The position numbers and the translations under genes are program-made. A DNA stretch of 64,000 bases from Myxococcota bacterium. Lineage in GTDB: Bacteria; Myxococcota_A; UBA9160; UBA4427. The notes under the pieces were generated by a model. That model saw only the letters and a program-made list of their open reading frames with translations. It was not told the DNA's origin and did no database searches. The DNA is taken from positions 1,302,001-1,366,000 of the forward strand of contig JAWKRT010000001.1 of the NCBI GenBank assembly GCA_041389495.1, written 5' to 3'. Below, in pieces: positions 1 to 10,070 of this stretch (position 1 is the first letter of the stretch; the number at the start of each line of letters is the position of its first letter).

Positions 1-861
1 GTCCTCGGAGACCTCGCGCGCCACGTCGGCGAACGGCGCGCCCGCGAGGATGCGCTCGCGCGCCTGCTCGGCCTCCTCGCGCGCCGTCTCGACGGCGGCG
101 GCGTCGGCGGTGCGGTCGAGCCGGAAGAGGATGTGGCGGGCGCGGACCCGGTCTGCGGTCGTGTACTGGCCGAGGGCGGCCTCGTAGCGGGCGCGCAGCT
201 CCGCCTCGTGGTCGGCGCGCCAGGCCTCGACCGCCTCGTCGCTCGGCTCCTCGCCGGCCGGGAGCGTCTCGGTCGACAGCGCCACGTAGGCGATGCGCGC
301 CTCCTCGGCGAGCTGGCGCGCCACCGCCTCGAGCTCGGGCTCGCTGACGGTGATCTGGCTGGCGAGCAGGCGGAGCATCTTCTGCGCGAGCAGGTCGCGC
401 TCGATCGCCTGGAGGAAGAGACGCTGCGTCCCGTACACGCGCTCGATGCCGCGGACGATCGCCTCCTCGTCCACCGTCCCGTCCGGGCTGCGGTAGGTGT
501 CGCGCAGGTAGCGCTGGATCTCCGCCTTGGGCACCTCGAGGCCCAGCTCGTGCGCCGACTGCGCGAGCACCGTGCGCTCGACGATCACGCGCAGCACCTG
601 CTGGTCGAGGAAGGCGCCGGCGGCGCGCTCGTCGAACTGCTCGCCGAGCTGGTCGCGCAGGCGGCGCGCCTGCGACTCGCGCTCGAGATCGAACTCGGCG
701 GCGTCGACGACGAAGTCGCCCAGCTCGACGATCGACGTCGCGCTCGAGGTCGACACGTTGCCCGGCCCCTGGTTGCCGAACACCACGACGAACACGAAGC
801 CGACGCCGCCGACCAGCAGCGCCGTCAGCCAGCGCTGGCCTCGGCGAATCGCATCGAGCAC
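1..861 (-). CDS. SurA/PpiD-like peptidyl-prolyl isomerase, C-terminus cut by window edge
   Basis: Reading leftward, 287 codons are visible before the edge. Residues 12-28 form one hydrophobic membrane anchor (LTALLVGGVGFVFVVVF). A helical SurA_N/PpiD-like chaperone region follows, rich in Arg, Glu and Leu. From about residue 240 the start of a parvulin (rotamase) domain appears (ADRVRARHILFRL). The family assists folding of exported proteins at the periplasmic face of the inner membrane. The GTG start at 859-861 was chosen because GAGGAGGGAG sits just upstream; the ATG at 875 is out of frame. The gene is divergent from mreB. Whether it is called PpiD, PrsA or SurA depends on the missing C-terminus. 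Confidence 0.85.
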   Translation of the reverse strand, partial: MLDAIRRGQRWLTALLVGGVGFVFVVVFGNQGPGNVSTSSATSIVELGDFVVDAAEFDLERESQARRLRDQLGEQFDERAAGAFLDQQVLRVIVERTVLAQSAHELGLEVPKAEIQRYLRDTYRSPDGTVDEEAIVRGIERVYGTQRLFLQAIERDLLAQKMLRLLASQITVSEPELEAVARQLAEEARIAYVALSTETLPAGEEPSDEAVEAWRADHEAELRARYEAALGQYTTADRVRARHILFRLDRTADAAAVETAREEAEQARERILAGAPFADVAREVSED

Positions 862-1157
862 GGCTCCCTCCTCATGGAACGCTCATCCCGCGCGCCGGTG
901 CGCCGCGCGAAGCGACGGAATGCCGACGCCGCGCGCGCGCGGGGAGTGCGGAGGGCGCGCAAGGTACGGAGCGGGTGCGCGGCGGGCAACCGGAACGCTT
1001 GCTCGCGCATAACCCGACTGGTAGGCTCTCGCGCGTCGCAGAGGGCGTCAAACGCGTCGGGAATTCGCGGACTTACCCGCTTTCCGGCGAGCGCCCGGCG
1101 GAGTCGCCCGGCGGCTTGCGGAGCCGCGCGACACCACGCCTCGGAGGGGGGGCGAAC
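862..1157. promoter_or_regulatory. Divergent intergenic region between the chaperone gene and mreB
   Basis: About 300 bp with no coding sequence that I can support. On the plus strand, TTGCTC at 999-1004 and TAGGCT at 1022-1027 with a 17-nt spacer make a weak sigma-70-type promoter for mreB. The TAGGCT hexamer matches the box found upstream of many genes here. Just before mreB, GGAGGGGGG (1143-1151) is a strong ribosome-binding site. Confidence 0.35.
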
Positions 1158-2198
<1,041 letters not shown>

Positions 2199-2210
2199 CG
2201 GGGGATCCCC

Positions 2211-3164
2211 ATGCCCGATCTCTGGCGTCGGCTCGGTGCGCCCATCGCGTTCGGAGCGCTGGCGCTGCTCGCCGTGCTGACGATGGTCTCGGACCGTCGC
2301 GCGATCCGCGACGACGCGCGCGACCTCCCGTGGTGGCAGGCGATCGTCCTCGAGATCACCGTTCCCGTGCAGAAGGTGCTGCTCGCGCCGGTCGACACCG
2401 CGAAGGGCGCGTGGGCGCGTTATGTCGACCTCGTCGGCGTGCGCGACGAGAACGGCGAGCTGCGCGGTCGCATCGCCGAGCTCGAGGAGGCGAACCTGCA
2501 GTTCCGCGAGGCGCTCGTCGCGAGCGGGAACCTGCAGCGCATCGCCTCGATGCGCGACGAGTTCGAGGCGCCGCTGCTGCCGAGCGAGATCGTCGGGCTC
2601 GACGTGTCGCCGTGGTTCCGCAGCGTGCTGCTCGACCGCGGCGGCGAGCACGGCGTGCGCAGCGGCAACCCCGTCATCACCGACCAGGGCGTCGTCGGCC
2701 TCGTGACCGCGACGTCGAAGCGCGCGTCGAAGACGATGCTGCTGCTCGACCGCCAGAGCGCGATCGACGGCATCGTGCAGCGGAGCCGCGCGCGCGGCAT
2801 CGTGCGCGGGCGCGGCACGGGCGAGCTCGAGTTCGAGTTCGTCGTGCGCGGGAGCGACGTGCGCGAAGGCGACGTCGTGATCACGTCGGGCATGGGCGGC
2901 GTGTATCCGAAGGGGCTCCGCATCGGCGTCGTGCGCTCGGTGAGCGACGCCGGCGGCCGCCTGCTGCAGACCGCCGTGCTCGTGCCCTCGGTCGACTTCG
3001 GCCGGCTCGAGCAGGTCTTCGTCGTGCTGCGGCGCAGCGCGACGATGGACCTGCTGTTCGGCGCGCTCGGCGACGCCGACCCGGAGCCCGTCGACGCCGC
3101 GGCCGCGTCGCGCGAGGTCGAGCGCGAGATGGCGCAGGCGGTCGCGGAGCCGCCCGCGCCGTGA
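2211..3164 (+). CDS. mreC: Rod-shape-determining protein MreC
   Basis: 317 residues. One membrane anchor lies at about 10-28, followed by a Leu/Glu-rich coiled coil at about 75-105 (ELRGRIAELEEANLQF). The double beta-barrel MreC domain follows, with the typical stretches SPWFRSVLLDRGGEHGVR and GDVVITSGMGGVYPKGLRIG. MreC is the periplasmic scaffold that activates the PBP2-RodA synthase. The C-terminal 40 residues are Ala/Glu-rich and poorly conserved. The ATG follows mreB by 12 nt and the stop overlaps the mreD GTG by 4 nt, so the genes are translationally coupled. Confidence 0.95.
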   Translation: MPDLWRRLGAPIAFGALALLAVLTMVSDRRAIRDDARDLPWWQAIVLEITVPVQKVLLAPVDTAKGAWARYVDLVGVRDENGELRGRIAELEEANLQFREALVASGNLQRIASMRDEFEAPLLPSEIVGLDVSPWFRSVLLDRGGEHGVRSGNPVITDQGVVGLVTATSKRASKTMLLLDRQSAIDGIVQRSRARGIVRGRGTGELEFEFVVRGSDVREGDVVITSGMGGVYPKGLRIGVVRSVSDAGGRLLQTAVLVPSVDFGRLEQVFVVLRRSATMDLLFGALGDADPEPVDAAAASREVEREMAQAVAEPPAP

Positions 3165-3694
3165 GGCGCGTCGCCGTCCTGCTCGCGGCGGGCCTGCTCG
3201 CGCTGATCGTGCAGAGCGCGGCCGTGCTCGTCGTGCCCTATCCCTTCTGTCCGGATCTCGGCCTGCTCGTCGTGGTCGCGCTCGGCCTGCACTGGGCGCC
3301 GCTCCCGAGCGGCTTCGCGATGGCCGCGGCGCTCGGCTACGCGACCGACGTGCTGTCGAGCTCGCTGCTCGGACAGCACGCGCTGCTGCGCCTCCTGACG
3401 TTCGCGGCCGCGCGCGTGACGGGCCGCCAGATCCACCTGCGCGGCGCGCTGCCGCTGGCCGTGTTCGCGGCCGGGCTCACCGTCGCCTACGCGGCCGCCC
3501 TGCAGGCCGTGCTCGCGTTCTTCACCAGCTCGTCGCCCGAGGTCGGCGCGGTCGGACGCACGCTCGTGCACGCGGTCGTCAACGCGCTCTTCGCGCCGCC
3601 CGTCGCCGCGCTCGTCGAGTGGCTGGCCGCGTGGTCGGGCGACGACGATCCGTCGCGCCGCACGGTGCGGCTCGAAGCGCGGGGCGCGCGGTGA
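3161..3694 (+). CDS. mreD: Rod-shape-determining protein MreD
   Basis: 177 residues, almost entirely hydrophobic, with about five membrane segments. The family pattern PDLGLLVVVALGLHW and ATDVLSSSLLGQHAL (substrate-component-like loop) is visible. MreD is the integral-membrane partner of MreC in the elongasome. The GTG at 3161 overlaps the mreC stop as GTGA, and its own stop overlaps the mrdA GTG in the same way. That chain of overlaps supports both starts. MreD is poorly conserved in sequence, so the call rests on topology, length and position. Confidence 0.9.
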   Translation: MRRVAVLLAAGLLALIVQSAAVLVVPYPFCPDLGLLVVVALGLHWAPLPSGFAMAAALGYATDVLSSSLLGQHALLRLLTFAAARVTGRQIHLRGALPLAVFAAGLTVAYAAALQAVLAFFTSSSPEVGAVGRTLVHAVVNALFAPPVAALVEWLAAWSGDDDPSRRTVRLEARGAR

Positions 3695-5691
3695 TCGGGA
3701 GCGCGGGGCACGACGGCCGGCTCGGCGGCGGCGACGAGGCCTTCCTCGCGCGCCGCGTCATCGTGCTCGGGCTCGGCATGGCGCTCGTGTTCTCCGTCTT
3801 CGCGATGCGGCTCTTCCAGCTGCAGGTGATCGAGGGCGCCGACCTCCGCTATCGCTCGGAGCGCAACTCGGTGCGGCTCGTGCGCCTCGAGGCGCCGCGC
3901 GGCGAGATCGTCGATCGCGAAGGGCGCGCGATCGTCGCGTCGCGCACGGCCTTCGACATCGCCGTCATCCCGAACGAGCTGCGCGACCGCGAGCGCACGC
4001 TGCGCGCGGTGAGCTCGCTCGTCGCGCAGCAGGAGCCGGAGCTCGAGAAGCTCGTCGCCGCGCGGCGCGGCCGCGAGCGCTTCCAGCCGATCGTGCTCGA
4101 CGACGACGTCAGCGAGGCGCAGCGCGCGCGCGTCGAGACGCACCGCTTCGCGATGCCGGGCGTGATCGTCGAGGAGCATCCGCGCCGCCACTACCTCGAG
4201 GGCGCGCGCGCCGCGCACGTGCTCGGGCAGATCGGCGAGATCGGCGCCGACCAGCTCCGCGACGAGGCGTTCTCGGACTACCGGGCGGGCGACGTCGTCG
4301 GGCAGGCGGGGCTCGAGGCGCGCCTCGACCGCCACCTGCGCGGCCGCCCCGGCGGACGCAACGTCGTCGTCGACGTGCAGGGGCGCGAGGTCGAGCGGCT
4401 CGACGAGGTGCTGCCCGAGAAGGGCGGCCGCGTCGTGCTGACGCTCGACCTCGACCTGCAGCGCGCGGCCGAGGAGGCGTTCCGCAGCGACGACCCGGCG
4501 AAGCCCGACCGCATGGGCGCCGTCGTCGCCGTCGACGTGCGCTCGGGCGACGTGCTCGCGATCGCGTCCGCGCCGAGCTACGACCCGAACGACTTCGCGG
4601 GCGGCGTCGACTCGGCGACGTGGAAGCGGCTCACGACCGACCGCTGGCGCCCGCTGCAGAATCGCGCCGTCTCGGGGCAGTACGCGCCGGGCTCGACGTA
4701 CAAGGCGATCGTCGCGGCGGCCGCGCTCCAGAACGGGACGATCGCGCCGGGCCGCACCGAGTACTGCACGGGCGCCTACCGGCTCGGCCGGCGCACCTAT
4801 CGCTGCTGGAAGCGCGGCGGCCACGGCGAGGTCGATCTCGAGCGCGCGCTCGAGCAGTCGTGCGACGTGTTCTTCTACGCGGTCGGCGTCGAGCTCGGCA
4901 TCGATCGCCTGGCCGAGGTGGCGCGCAGCTTCGGGCTCGGCCGCCGCACGGGCATCGCGATCGCCGGCGAGAGCGCGGGCATCGTGCCCGACCAGAAGTG
5001 GAAGCTCGAGGCGCGCGGCCAGGAGTGGATCGGCGGCGAGACGGTCTCGGCGGCGATCGGGCAGGGCTACAACCTCCTCACGCCGCTCCAGCTCGCGCTC
5101 GCGTACGCGGCGATCGCCAACGGCGGCGACCTCTACGCGCCGCGTCTGATCGACCGGCTCGAGACGTGGGACGGGCGCCTCGTCGAGGAGCCGGAGCACC
5201 CCGCGCCGCAGCGCGTCGCGGTCTCGCCCGAGCACCTCGCGCGCGTGCGCGCGGGGCTGACGCGCGTGGTCGAGGCGCCGCGCGGCACCGGCGCGCGCGC
5301 GCGCGTGCCCGGCATGAAGGTCGCGGGGAAGACGGGCACCACGCAGGTCGTGAGCCTCGCGGTCGTCGAGCAGTACGAGAACGACGAGGACGTCCCGATC
5401 GAGTACCGCGACCACGCGTGGTTCGCGGCGTTCGCGCCGGCCGACGCGCCCGAGATCGCGGTCGCCGTGCTGGCCGAGCACGGCGGGAGCGGGGGCGGCG
5501 TCGCGGCGCCGATCGCGCAGAAGGTGCTCGCCGCCTACTACGCCAAGCGCTTCGCGCCCGCGGCGACGCCGGATGCGCCCGTGCCCGCACCGGCGCCGGC
5601 CGCGACCGCGGCGCGCGCGGCGGGCACCGCGCCCGCCGCGGACGACGTGCGCGCAGCGCGTGCGGACGCGCCGCGTCCGCGCGCGGGCTGA
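3691..5691 (+). CDS. mrdA: Penicillin-binding protein 2, class B transpeptidase
   Basis: 666 residues. PBP2 crosslinks peptidoglycan during cell elongation, paired with RodA. A single N-terminal membrane segment (about 20-42) precedes the dimerisation domain with the hallmark RLEAPRGEIVDREGRAI. The transpeptidase domain carries all three motifs: STYK with nucleophile Ser335, SCD at 390-392 and KTGT at 547-550. The last ~40 residues are an Ala/Pro-rich tail. The GTG start overlaps the mreD stop (GTGA). A longer in-frame reading starts inside mreD and was rejected. Operon position between mreD and rodA is the standard one. Confidence 0.96.
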   Translation: MIGSAGHDGRLGGGDEAFLARRVIVLGLGMALVFSVFAMRLFQLQVIEGADLRYRSERNSVRLVRLEAPRGEIVDREGRAIVASRTAFDIAVIPNELRDRERTLRAVSSLVAQQEPELEKLVAARRGRERFQPIVLDDDVSEAQRARVETHRFAMPGVIVEEHPRRHYLEGARAAHVLGQIGEIGADQLRDEAFSDYRAGDVVGQAGLEARLDRHLRGRPGGRNVVVDVQGREVERLDEVLPEKGGRVVLTLDLDLQRAAEEAFRSDDPAKPDRMGAVVAVDVRSGDVLAIASAPSYDPNDFAGGVDSATWKRLTTDRWRPLQNRAVSGQYAPGSTYKAIVAAAALQNGTIAPGRTEYCTGAYRLGRRTYRCWKRGGHGEVDLERALEQSCDVFFYAVGVELGIDRLAEVARSFGLGRRTGIAIAGESAGIVPDQKWKLEARGQEWIGGETVSAAIGQGYNLLTPLQLALAYAAIANGGDLYAPRLIDRLETWDGRLVEEPEHPAPQRVAVSPEHLARVRAGLTRVVEAPRGTGARARVPGMKVAGKTGTTQVVSLAVVEQYENDEDVPIEYRDHAWFAAFAPADAPEIAVAVLAEHGGSGGGVAAPIAQKVLAAYYAKRFAPAATPDAPVPAPAPAATAARAAGTAPAADDVRAARADAPRPRAG

Positions 5692-5705
5692 GGGGGGACG
5701 ACGCC

Positions 5706-6809
5706 GTGCTGGGCATCGATCGGCGCACCGTGCAGAACTTCGACTGGGTGCTGCTCGCCTTCGTCGCCACGCTCGTCGCGTGCGGGCTCGTGAACCTCAC
5801 GTCCGCGTCGCACGCCGGGAGCGACGTGCTGCTGAGCGCCACGGTGCGGAGGCAGATCTCCGCCGTCGGAGTCGGCGCGCTCGTGATCGCAGTGATCGTC
5901 GCGATCGACTACCGGCACGTCGAGCGCTTCGCGCCCGCGATCTACGGCGGCGTCGTCGCGCTGCTCGCGGCGACGCTCGCGCTCGCCGACGAGACGCGCG
6001 GCGCGCGCGCCTGGCTCTTCGGCGGCCGCTTCCAGCCGTCCGAGCTCGCGAAGATCGCGATGGTGATCGCGATCGCGCGCTGGTTCCACCGCAACCCGCC
6101 GAGCGAGATCACGCAGCTGCGCCAGCTCGGCCCGCCCGCGCTGCTCGCCGCGATCCCGGTCGGGCTGATCCTGCTGCAGAAGGACATGGGCGTCGCCGTG
6201 CTCACGCTGCTCGTCGCGCTCACGTACGTGCCGCTCGTGCGCGTGCGGCTGCGCGCGTGGTCGGGCGTCGCCGCAGTCGGGCTCGTCGCGCTCGCCGCGC
6301 TGTGGACGTTCGGGCTCAAGGACTACCAGCAGAAGCGCATCCTCGACTTCGTCGACCCCTCGCGCGACCCGCTGTCGTCGGGCTACCAGGCGATGCAGTC
6401 GCGCATCGCGGTCGGCTCGGGCGGGCTCACCGGCAAGGGCTGGATGGAGGGCACGCAGACGCAGCTGCGCTTCCTCCCCACGCAGCACACCGACTTCGCC
6501 TACTCCGTGCTCGCCGAGGAGTGGGGCTTCACGGGCAGCACGGCCGTGCTCGGGCTCTACCTCGCGATGCTGCTGTGGGGGCTGTGGATCGCGCGCAACT
6601 CGCGCGACGGCTTCGGCGCGATGCTCGCGGTGGGCGTCGTCGGGGCGCTCTTCTGGCCCGCCGTGATCAACGTGGCCATGGTGCTCGGGCTCGCCCCGGT
6701 GATCGGCGTGCCCCTCCCGCTCTTCAGCTACGGGGGCTCGGCGATGGTCTCCGCCTGCATCAGCCTCGGCCTCCTGCTCTCGATCTCGATGCGGCGCTAC
6801 GTCTTCTGA
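5706..6809 (+). CDS. rodA: SEDS peptidoglycan glycosyltransferase RodA
   Basis: 367 residues, about ten membrane segments. RodA polymerises lipid II into glycan strands with PBP2. Characteristic SEDS stretches are FQPSELAKIAMVI, the catalytic-loop region QKDMGVAVLTLL, QTQLRFLPTQHTDFAYSVLA and GVPLPLFSYGGSAM near the C-terminus. The GTG at 5706 was chosen because it lies 7-9 nt after AGGGGGG (5692-5698). The gene is 14 nt downstream of mrdA, so the two form the expected synthase pair. Confidence 0.96.
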   Translation: MLGIDRRTVQNFDWVLLAFVATLVACGLVNLTSASHAGSDVLLSATVRRQISAVGVGALVIAVIVAIDYRHVERFAPAIYGGVVALLAATLALADETRGARAWLFGGRFQPSELAKIAMVIAIARWFHRNPPSEITQLRQLGPPALLAAIPVGLILLQKDMGVAVLTLLVALTYVPLVRVRLRAWSGVAAVGLVALAALWTFGLKDYQQKRILDFVDPSRDPLSSGYQAMQSRIAVGSGGLTGKGWMEGTQTQLRFLPTQHTDFAYSVLAEEWGFTGSTAVLGLYLAMLLWGLWIARNSRDGFGAMLAVGVVGALFWPAVINVAMVLGLAPVIGVPLPLFSYGGSAMVSACISLGLLLSISMRRYVF

Positions 6810-6822
6810 GCCGCCGGCCCGC

Positions 6823-6828
6823 TACCCT
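6823..6828 (+). promoter_or_regulatory. TACCCT -10-like box at the HAD gene start
   Basis: TACCCT ends 6 nt before the GTG at 6835, and no Shine-Dalgarno sequence lies between them. If it is a real -10 element, transcription would begin at or next to the start codon (leaderless). Confidence 0.35.
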
Positions 6829-6834
6829 CGCGCC

Positions 6835-7605
6835 GTGATCGAAGACCCCGGCCCGACGACGAGCGCGACGAGCGCCCCCGATGCGGAGCGCGCCGCGCGG
6901 CGCGCGCCCGTTCCGCGCGTCGGCGCGTTCTTCGACATGGACAAGACGCTGATCGCCGAGAACTCGGGGTCGGTGTACATGAAGCACCGCTACGAGCGCG
7001 GCGAGATCACGGCCTGGGAGCTCGCGGCCGGGCTCGGCGCCTACCTCCGCTACAAGGCCGGCGTGCTCGACCTGCCCACGTGGGTCCGCTCGATGGCGAA
7101 GGACTTCGCGGGGCGCGACGAGGCCGAGCTCGAGGCCGAGGCGCGCGAGCTCTTCCAGGCGCACATCGAGTCGCTCGTCTACCCGGATGCGGCCGCGCTC
7201 GTGCGCCACCACCAGGAGAGCGGCCACGTCGTCGTGATCGTGTCGGGCGCGACGCGCTACGCGGTCGAGCCGCTCGCCCGCCACCTCGGGATCGAGCACG
7301 CGCTGTTCACGGTGCTCGAAGCCGAGGGCGGCGTGCTCACCGGGCGCGTCGTCGAGCCGGTCTGCTTCGAGGACGGCAAGATCCACTGGCTGCGCGCGTT
7401 CATCGCGTCGCACGACGTCGACCTCGCGCGCAGCTGGTTCTACTCGGACTCGATCACCGACCTGCCGCTGCTCGAGCTCGTCGCGCACCCGGTCGCGGTG
7501 AACCCCGACCCGATGCTCTACCGCACGGCCGTGCGCCGGCGCTGGCCGATCCGCATCTTCGCTCCGCCGGAGGCGCGCGCGTCGCGCGGGGCGGCGCGCG
7601 CCTAG
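6835..7605 (+). CDS. HAD-superfamily IB phosphatase (SerB/CicA-like)
   Basis: 256 residues. Motif I is FFDMDKTLI (nucleophile and general acid Asp), motif II lies in VIVSGATRY, and the conserved Lys and motif III lie in DGKIHWLRAF and YSDSITDLPLLE. These are the features of subfamily IB phosphatases of the SerB/CicA type (TIGR01490-like), which hydrolyse small phosphomonoesters; the substrate cannot be told from sequence. An Ala/Arg-rich 25-residue N-terminal extension precedes the domain. It lies 25 nt after rodA, and its 3' end overlaps the convergent TPR gene by 4 nt. Confidence 0.87.
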   Translation: MIEDPGPTTSATSAPDAERAARRAPVPRVGAFFDMDKTLIAENSGSVYMKHRYERGEITAWELAAGLGAYLRYKAGVLDLPTWVRSMAKDFAGRDEAELEAEARELFQAHIESLVYPDAAALVRHHQESGHVVVIVSGATRYAVEPLARHLGIEHALFTVLEAEGGVLTGRVVEPVCFEDGKIHWLRAFIASHDVDLARSWFYSDSITDLPLLELVAHPVAVNPDPMLYRTAVRRRWPIRIFAPPEARASRGAARA

Positions 7606-8540
7606 CGTCGACGCGCGCGCGCGACGCGGTGGCGCTCGAGGCGCTTCTCGACGAGCGCCGCCAGCTTCGAGCTCCCGCCCGTCACGTGCGCCCGCTCGAG
7701 GCGCCGCTCGATCTGCTCGTACACCTCGACCAGCTCGTCGCTCCCGAGCGGGAAGGCGTGCTCGAGCAGCCACAGCCCGTCGCGGATCGAGGTCTCGGCG
7801 CGCTTGCGCGTCGCGATCGAGGTCGGCGCGTTCATGAGCTCGACGAAGCCGAGCTCGATCTTCGCGCGCGCGAGCAGCTCGCCCTGCTCGCCGGCGGCCT
7901 CGTACGAGGCGATCGCGCGCTCGAGCAGCTTGCGCGCGCGCCGGCCCTGCCGCGCGTCGCGCTCCGCCGTGGCCGCGTCGCGCAGGGCGTCGGCGAGCGC
8001 GACGGACGGGTCGCCCGCGGAGGCGGCGACGAGGGCGACGCGCCGCTCGTGCGTGAGCCGCGCGGCGCTCGTCTCGCCGTTGCGCGACTGCGCGACGGCG
8101 AGCGCGCGCAGCGGCCCGGAGAGCTCGATGGCGTCCTTCCCGTGGATGCGCTCGTACGCGCGCACGGCCGTGCGGAACGCGTCGACGGCCTCGAGCGTCT
8201 GGCCGCCGCCGAGCAGCAGCTGCCCCGCGTTCATGCCGAGCGCCGCGAGCTCCGGGTCGTCGTCGGCGCGCTGCGCCCTTCCGAGCCGCAGCGCGCGCTC
8301 CGCGTGGCGCGTGGCGGCGTCGAGGTCGCCCGCGTCGAGGGCCGCGCGCGAGGCGAGGTAGGCGTCGGTCACCTCGTCGGCGGCGGCGGGCGCGGCCGCG
8401 AGCGCGGCGAGTGCCGCGACCGCGCAGGCGATGGCGCCGGCGCGCGTCCGGCCCGGCCCGCGAGCCGGACGGCGCGCGATGCGCCGCGCGCTCCGCTCGC
8501 ACCCCACGCCCCGATCTTCCCGATCGCGCCGCACGCCCAT
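7602..8540 (-). CDS. Exported TPR-type repeat protein, function unknown
   Basis: 312 residues. A positively charged N-terminus is followed by a hydrophobic Ala-rich segment ending AAPAAADE, a likely signal-peptidase site. The rest is all-helical with TPR-like repeats, for example LDAGDLDAATRHAERALRLG and GGQTLEAVDAFRTAVRAYER. No catalytic motif is visible. The ATG at 8540 was chosen; an in-frame ATG at 8564 would add eight residues, and neither has a good ribosome-binding site. TATGCT at 8561-8566 (minus strand) may be its -10 box. The gene faces the HAD phosphatase tail to tail. Confidence 0.6.
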   Translation of the reverse strand: MGVRRDREDRGVGCERSARRIARRPARGPGRTRAGAIACAVAALAALAAAPAAADEVTDAYLASRAALDAGDLDAATRHAERALRLGRAQRADDDPELAALGMNAGQLLLGGGQTLEAVDAFRTAVRAYERIHGKDAIELSGPLRALAVAQSRNGETSAARLTHERRVALVAASAGDPSVALADALRDAATAERDARQGRRARKLLERAIASYEAAGEQGELLARAKIELGFVELMNAPTSIATRKRAETSIRDGLWLLEHAFPLGSDELVEVYEQIERRLERAHVTGGSSKLAALVEKRLERHRVARARRR

Positions 8541-8596
8541 CTCGCACCCCGCGCCGCCGAGCATAGTGGATGCGCGCGGCGGAGCCGTGGGGGGCG

Positions 8597-10069
8597 TCAC
8601 CGCGCCGGCGGGCCCGGGCTCCGGCGGTGCGCGCGATAGGCCTCGAGCTCGCGCCGCACCTCGGGCGCGAGCACGTAGAGCGCCACGATGTTGGGGATGC
8701 AGATCACGAAGACGAGCGCGTCCGAGAAGTCGAGCACCGCATCGAGGCGGATCGTGCAGCCGAGCGCGACGAACAGGCAGAAGACGGCCTGGAAGACGCG
8801 CTCGGCGCCGGGCCGGATGCGCCCCTCGAGGCCGCCGAGCAGGTAGCCCCAGCCCTTCTGTCCGTAGTACGCCCACGAGATCATCGTCGAGAGCGCGAAC
8901 AGCGAGGCGGCGATCGCGATCAGGTACGGCGCGCCGGCGAAGTTGCGCTCGAACGCGCGCGACGTGATCGCGATGCCGTCGAGTCCGTCGGCGAACGTCG
9001 GGTCGTAGTACTCGGTCGTGATCACGACGAGCGCCGTCGTCGAGCAGATCACGACGGTGTCGATGAAGGGCTCGAGGAGCGCGACGAATCCCTCGGTGAC
9101 GGGGCGCGCGGTGCGCACGGCGGCGTGCGCGATCGTCGCGGAGCCGAGCCCCGCCTCGTTCGAGAAGACGGCGCGCTGGAAGCCCACGACGACCGCGCCG
9201 AGCGCGCCGCCCGCCACGCCCTCGCTCGTGAACGCGCCGTCGAGGATGGCGCCGAGCGCCCAGGGCAGGGCCTCGGCGTTCATCGCGAGCGCCGCGAAGC
9301 CGAACGCGAGATAGAACGCGGCCATCGCGGGGACGACGCGCGCGGTGACGCGCGCGATCGAGCGGATGCCGCCGAACACCACGGCCCCGACGATCGCGGC
9401 GAGGACGAGTCCCACGAGCCAGCCGCGCTGCGCGAACCAGCTCGCGTCGCCGCCCGTCACGCCGACGAGCTGCACGTAGGCCTGGTTCGACTGGAACATG
9501 TTGCCGATGCCGAGGCAGCCGACGACGATGCCCGCGGCGTAGAAGCGCCCGAGCGCGCGACCGAGGCGCGGGAAGCCGCGCGCGCCGAGCCCGCGCTCGA
9601 GGTAGTACATCGGGCCGCCCGACACCGAGCCGTCCGCGTGCTCGGTGCGGTAGAGCACGCCGAGCGTGCACTCGGCGAACTTCGACGACATGCCGAGCAC
9701 GCCCGCGAGCGCCATCCAGAACGCGGCGCCCGGGCCGCCCGCCGAGATCGCGACCGCGACGCCCGCGATGTTCCCGACGCCGACCGTTCCCGAGACCGCC
9801 GTCGCGAGCGCCTGGAAGTGCGACACCTCGCCGGACGGGTCGTCGCCGTGCGTCGCGCCGCGCCCCGTCACGAGCCGCAGCGCCTCGGCGAAGCCCGTCA
9901 CGCACACGAAGCGCAGGTACACCGTCGCGAACACGGCGGCGACGACGAGCCACACGACGACGAGCGGCACGTCCGTCCCGAGCACGGGAACGGCGTAGAA
10001 GACGAACGCCGACAGCGCGTCGGCGAAGGGCCGCAGCGCGGCGTCGATCGCGGCGTCGACGTCGCTCAC
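8597..10069 (-). CDS. Alanine/glycine:cation symporter (AGCS family)
   Basis: 490 residues with about ten membrane segments. Family motifs include GTVGVGNIAGVAVAI, GGPGAAFWMA, SSKFAECTLGV, GNMFQSNQAY and FSNEAGLGSATIAHA. AGCS proteins import alanine or glycine with Na+ or H+. The GTG start lies one base after the stop of the DUF3604 gene, so the two are probably co-transcribed with the histidine phosphatase gene upstream. A second, divergent member of the same family is encoded at 33032-34555. Confidence 0.93.
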   Translation of the reverse strand: MSDVDAAIDAALRPFADALSAFVFYAVPVLGTDVPLVVVWLVVAAVFATVYLRFVCVTGFAEALRLVTGRGATHGDDPSGEVSHFQALATAVSGTVGVGNIAGVAVAISAGGPGAAFWMALAGVLGMSSKFAECTLGVLYRTEHADGSVSGGPMYYLERGLGARGFPRLGRALGRFYAAGIVVGCLGIGNMFQSNQAYVQLVGVTGGDASWFAQRGWLVGLVLAAIVGAVVFGGIRSIARVTARVVPAMAAFYLAFGFAALAMNAEALPWALGAILDGAFTSEGVAGGALGAVVVGFQRAVFSNEAGLGSATIAHAAVRTARPVTEGFVALLEPFIDTVVICSTTALVVITTEYYDPTFADGLDGIAITSRAFERNFAGAPYLIAIAASLFALSTMISWAYYGQKGWGYLLGGLEGRIRPGAERVFQAVFCLFVALGCTIRLDAVLDFSDALVFVICIPNIVALYVLAPEVRRELEAYRAHRRSPGPPAR

Positions 10070-10070
10070 G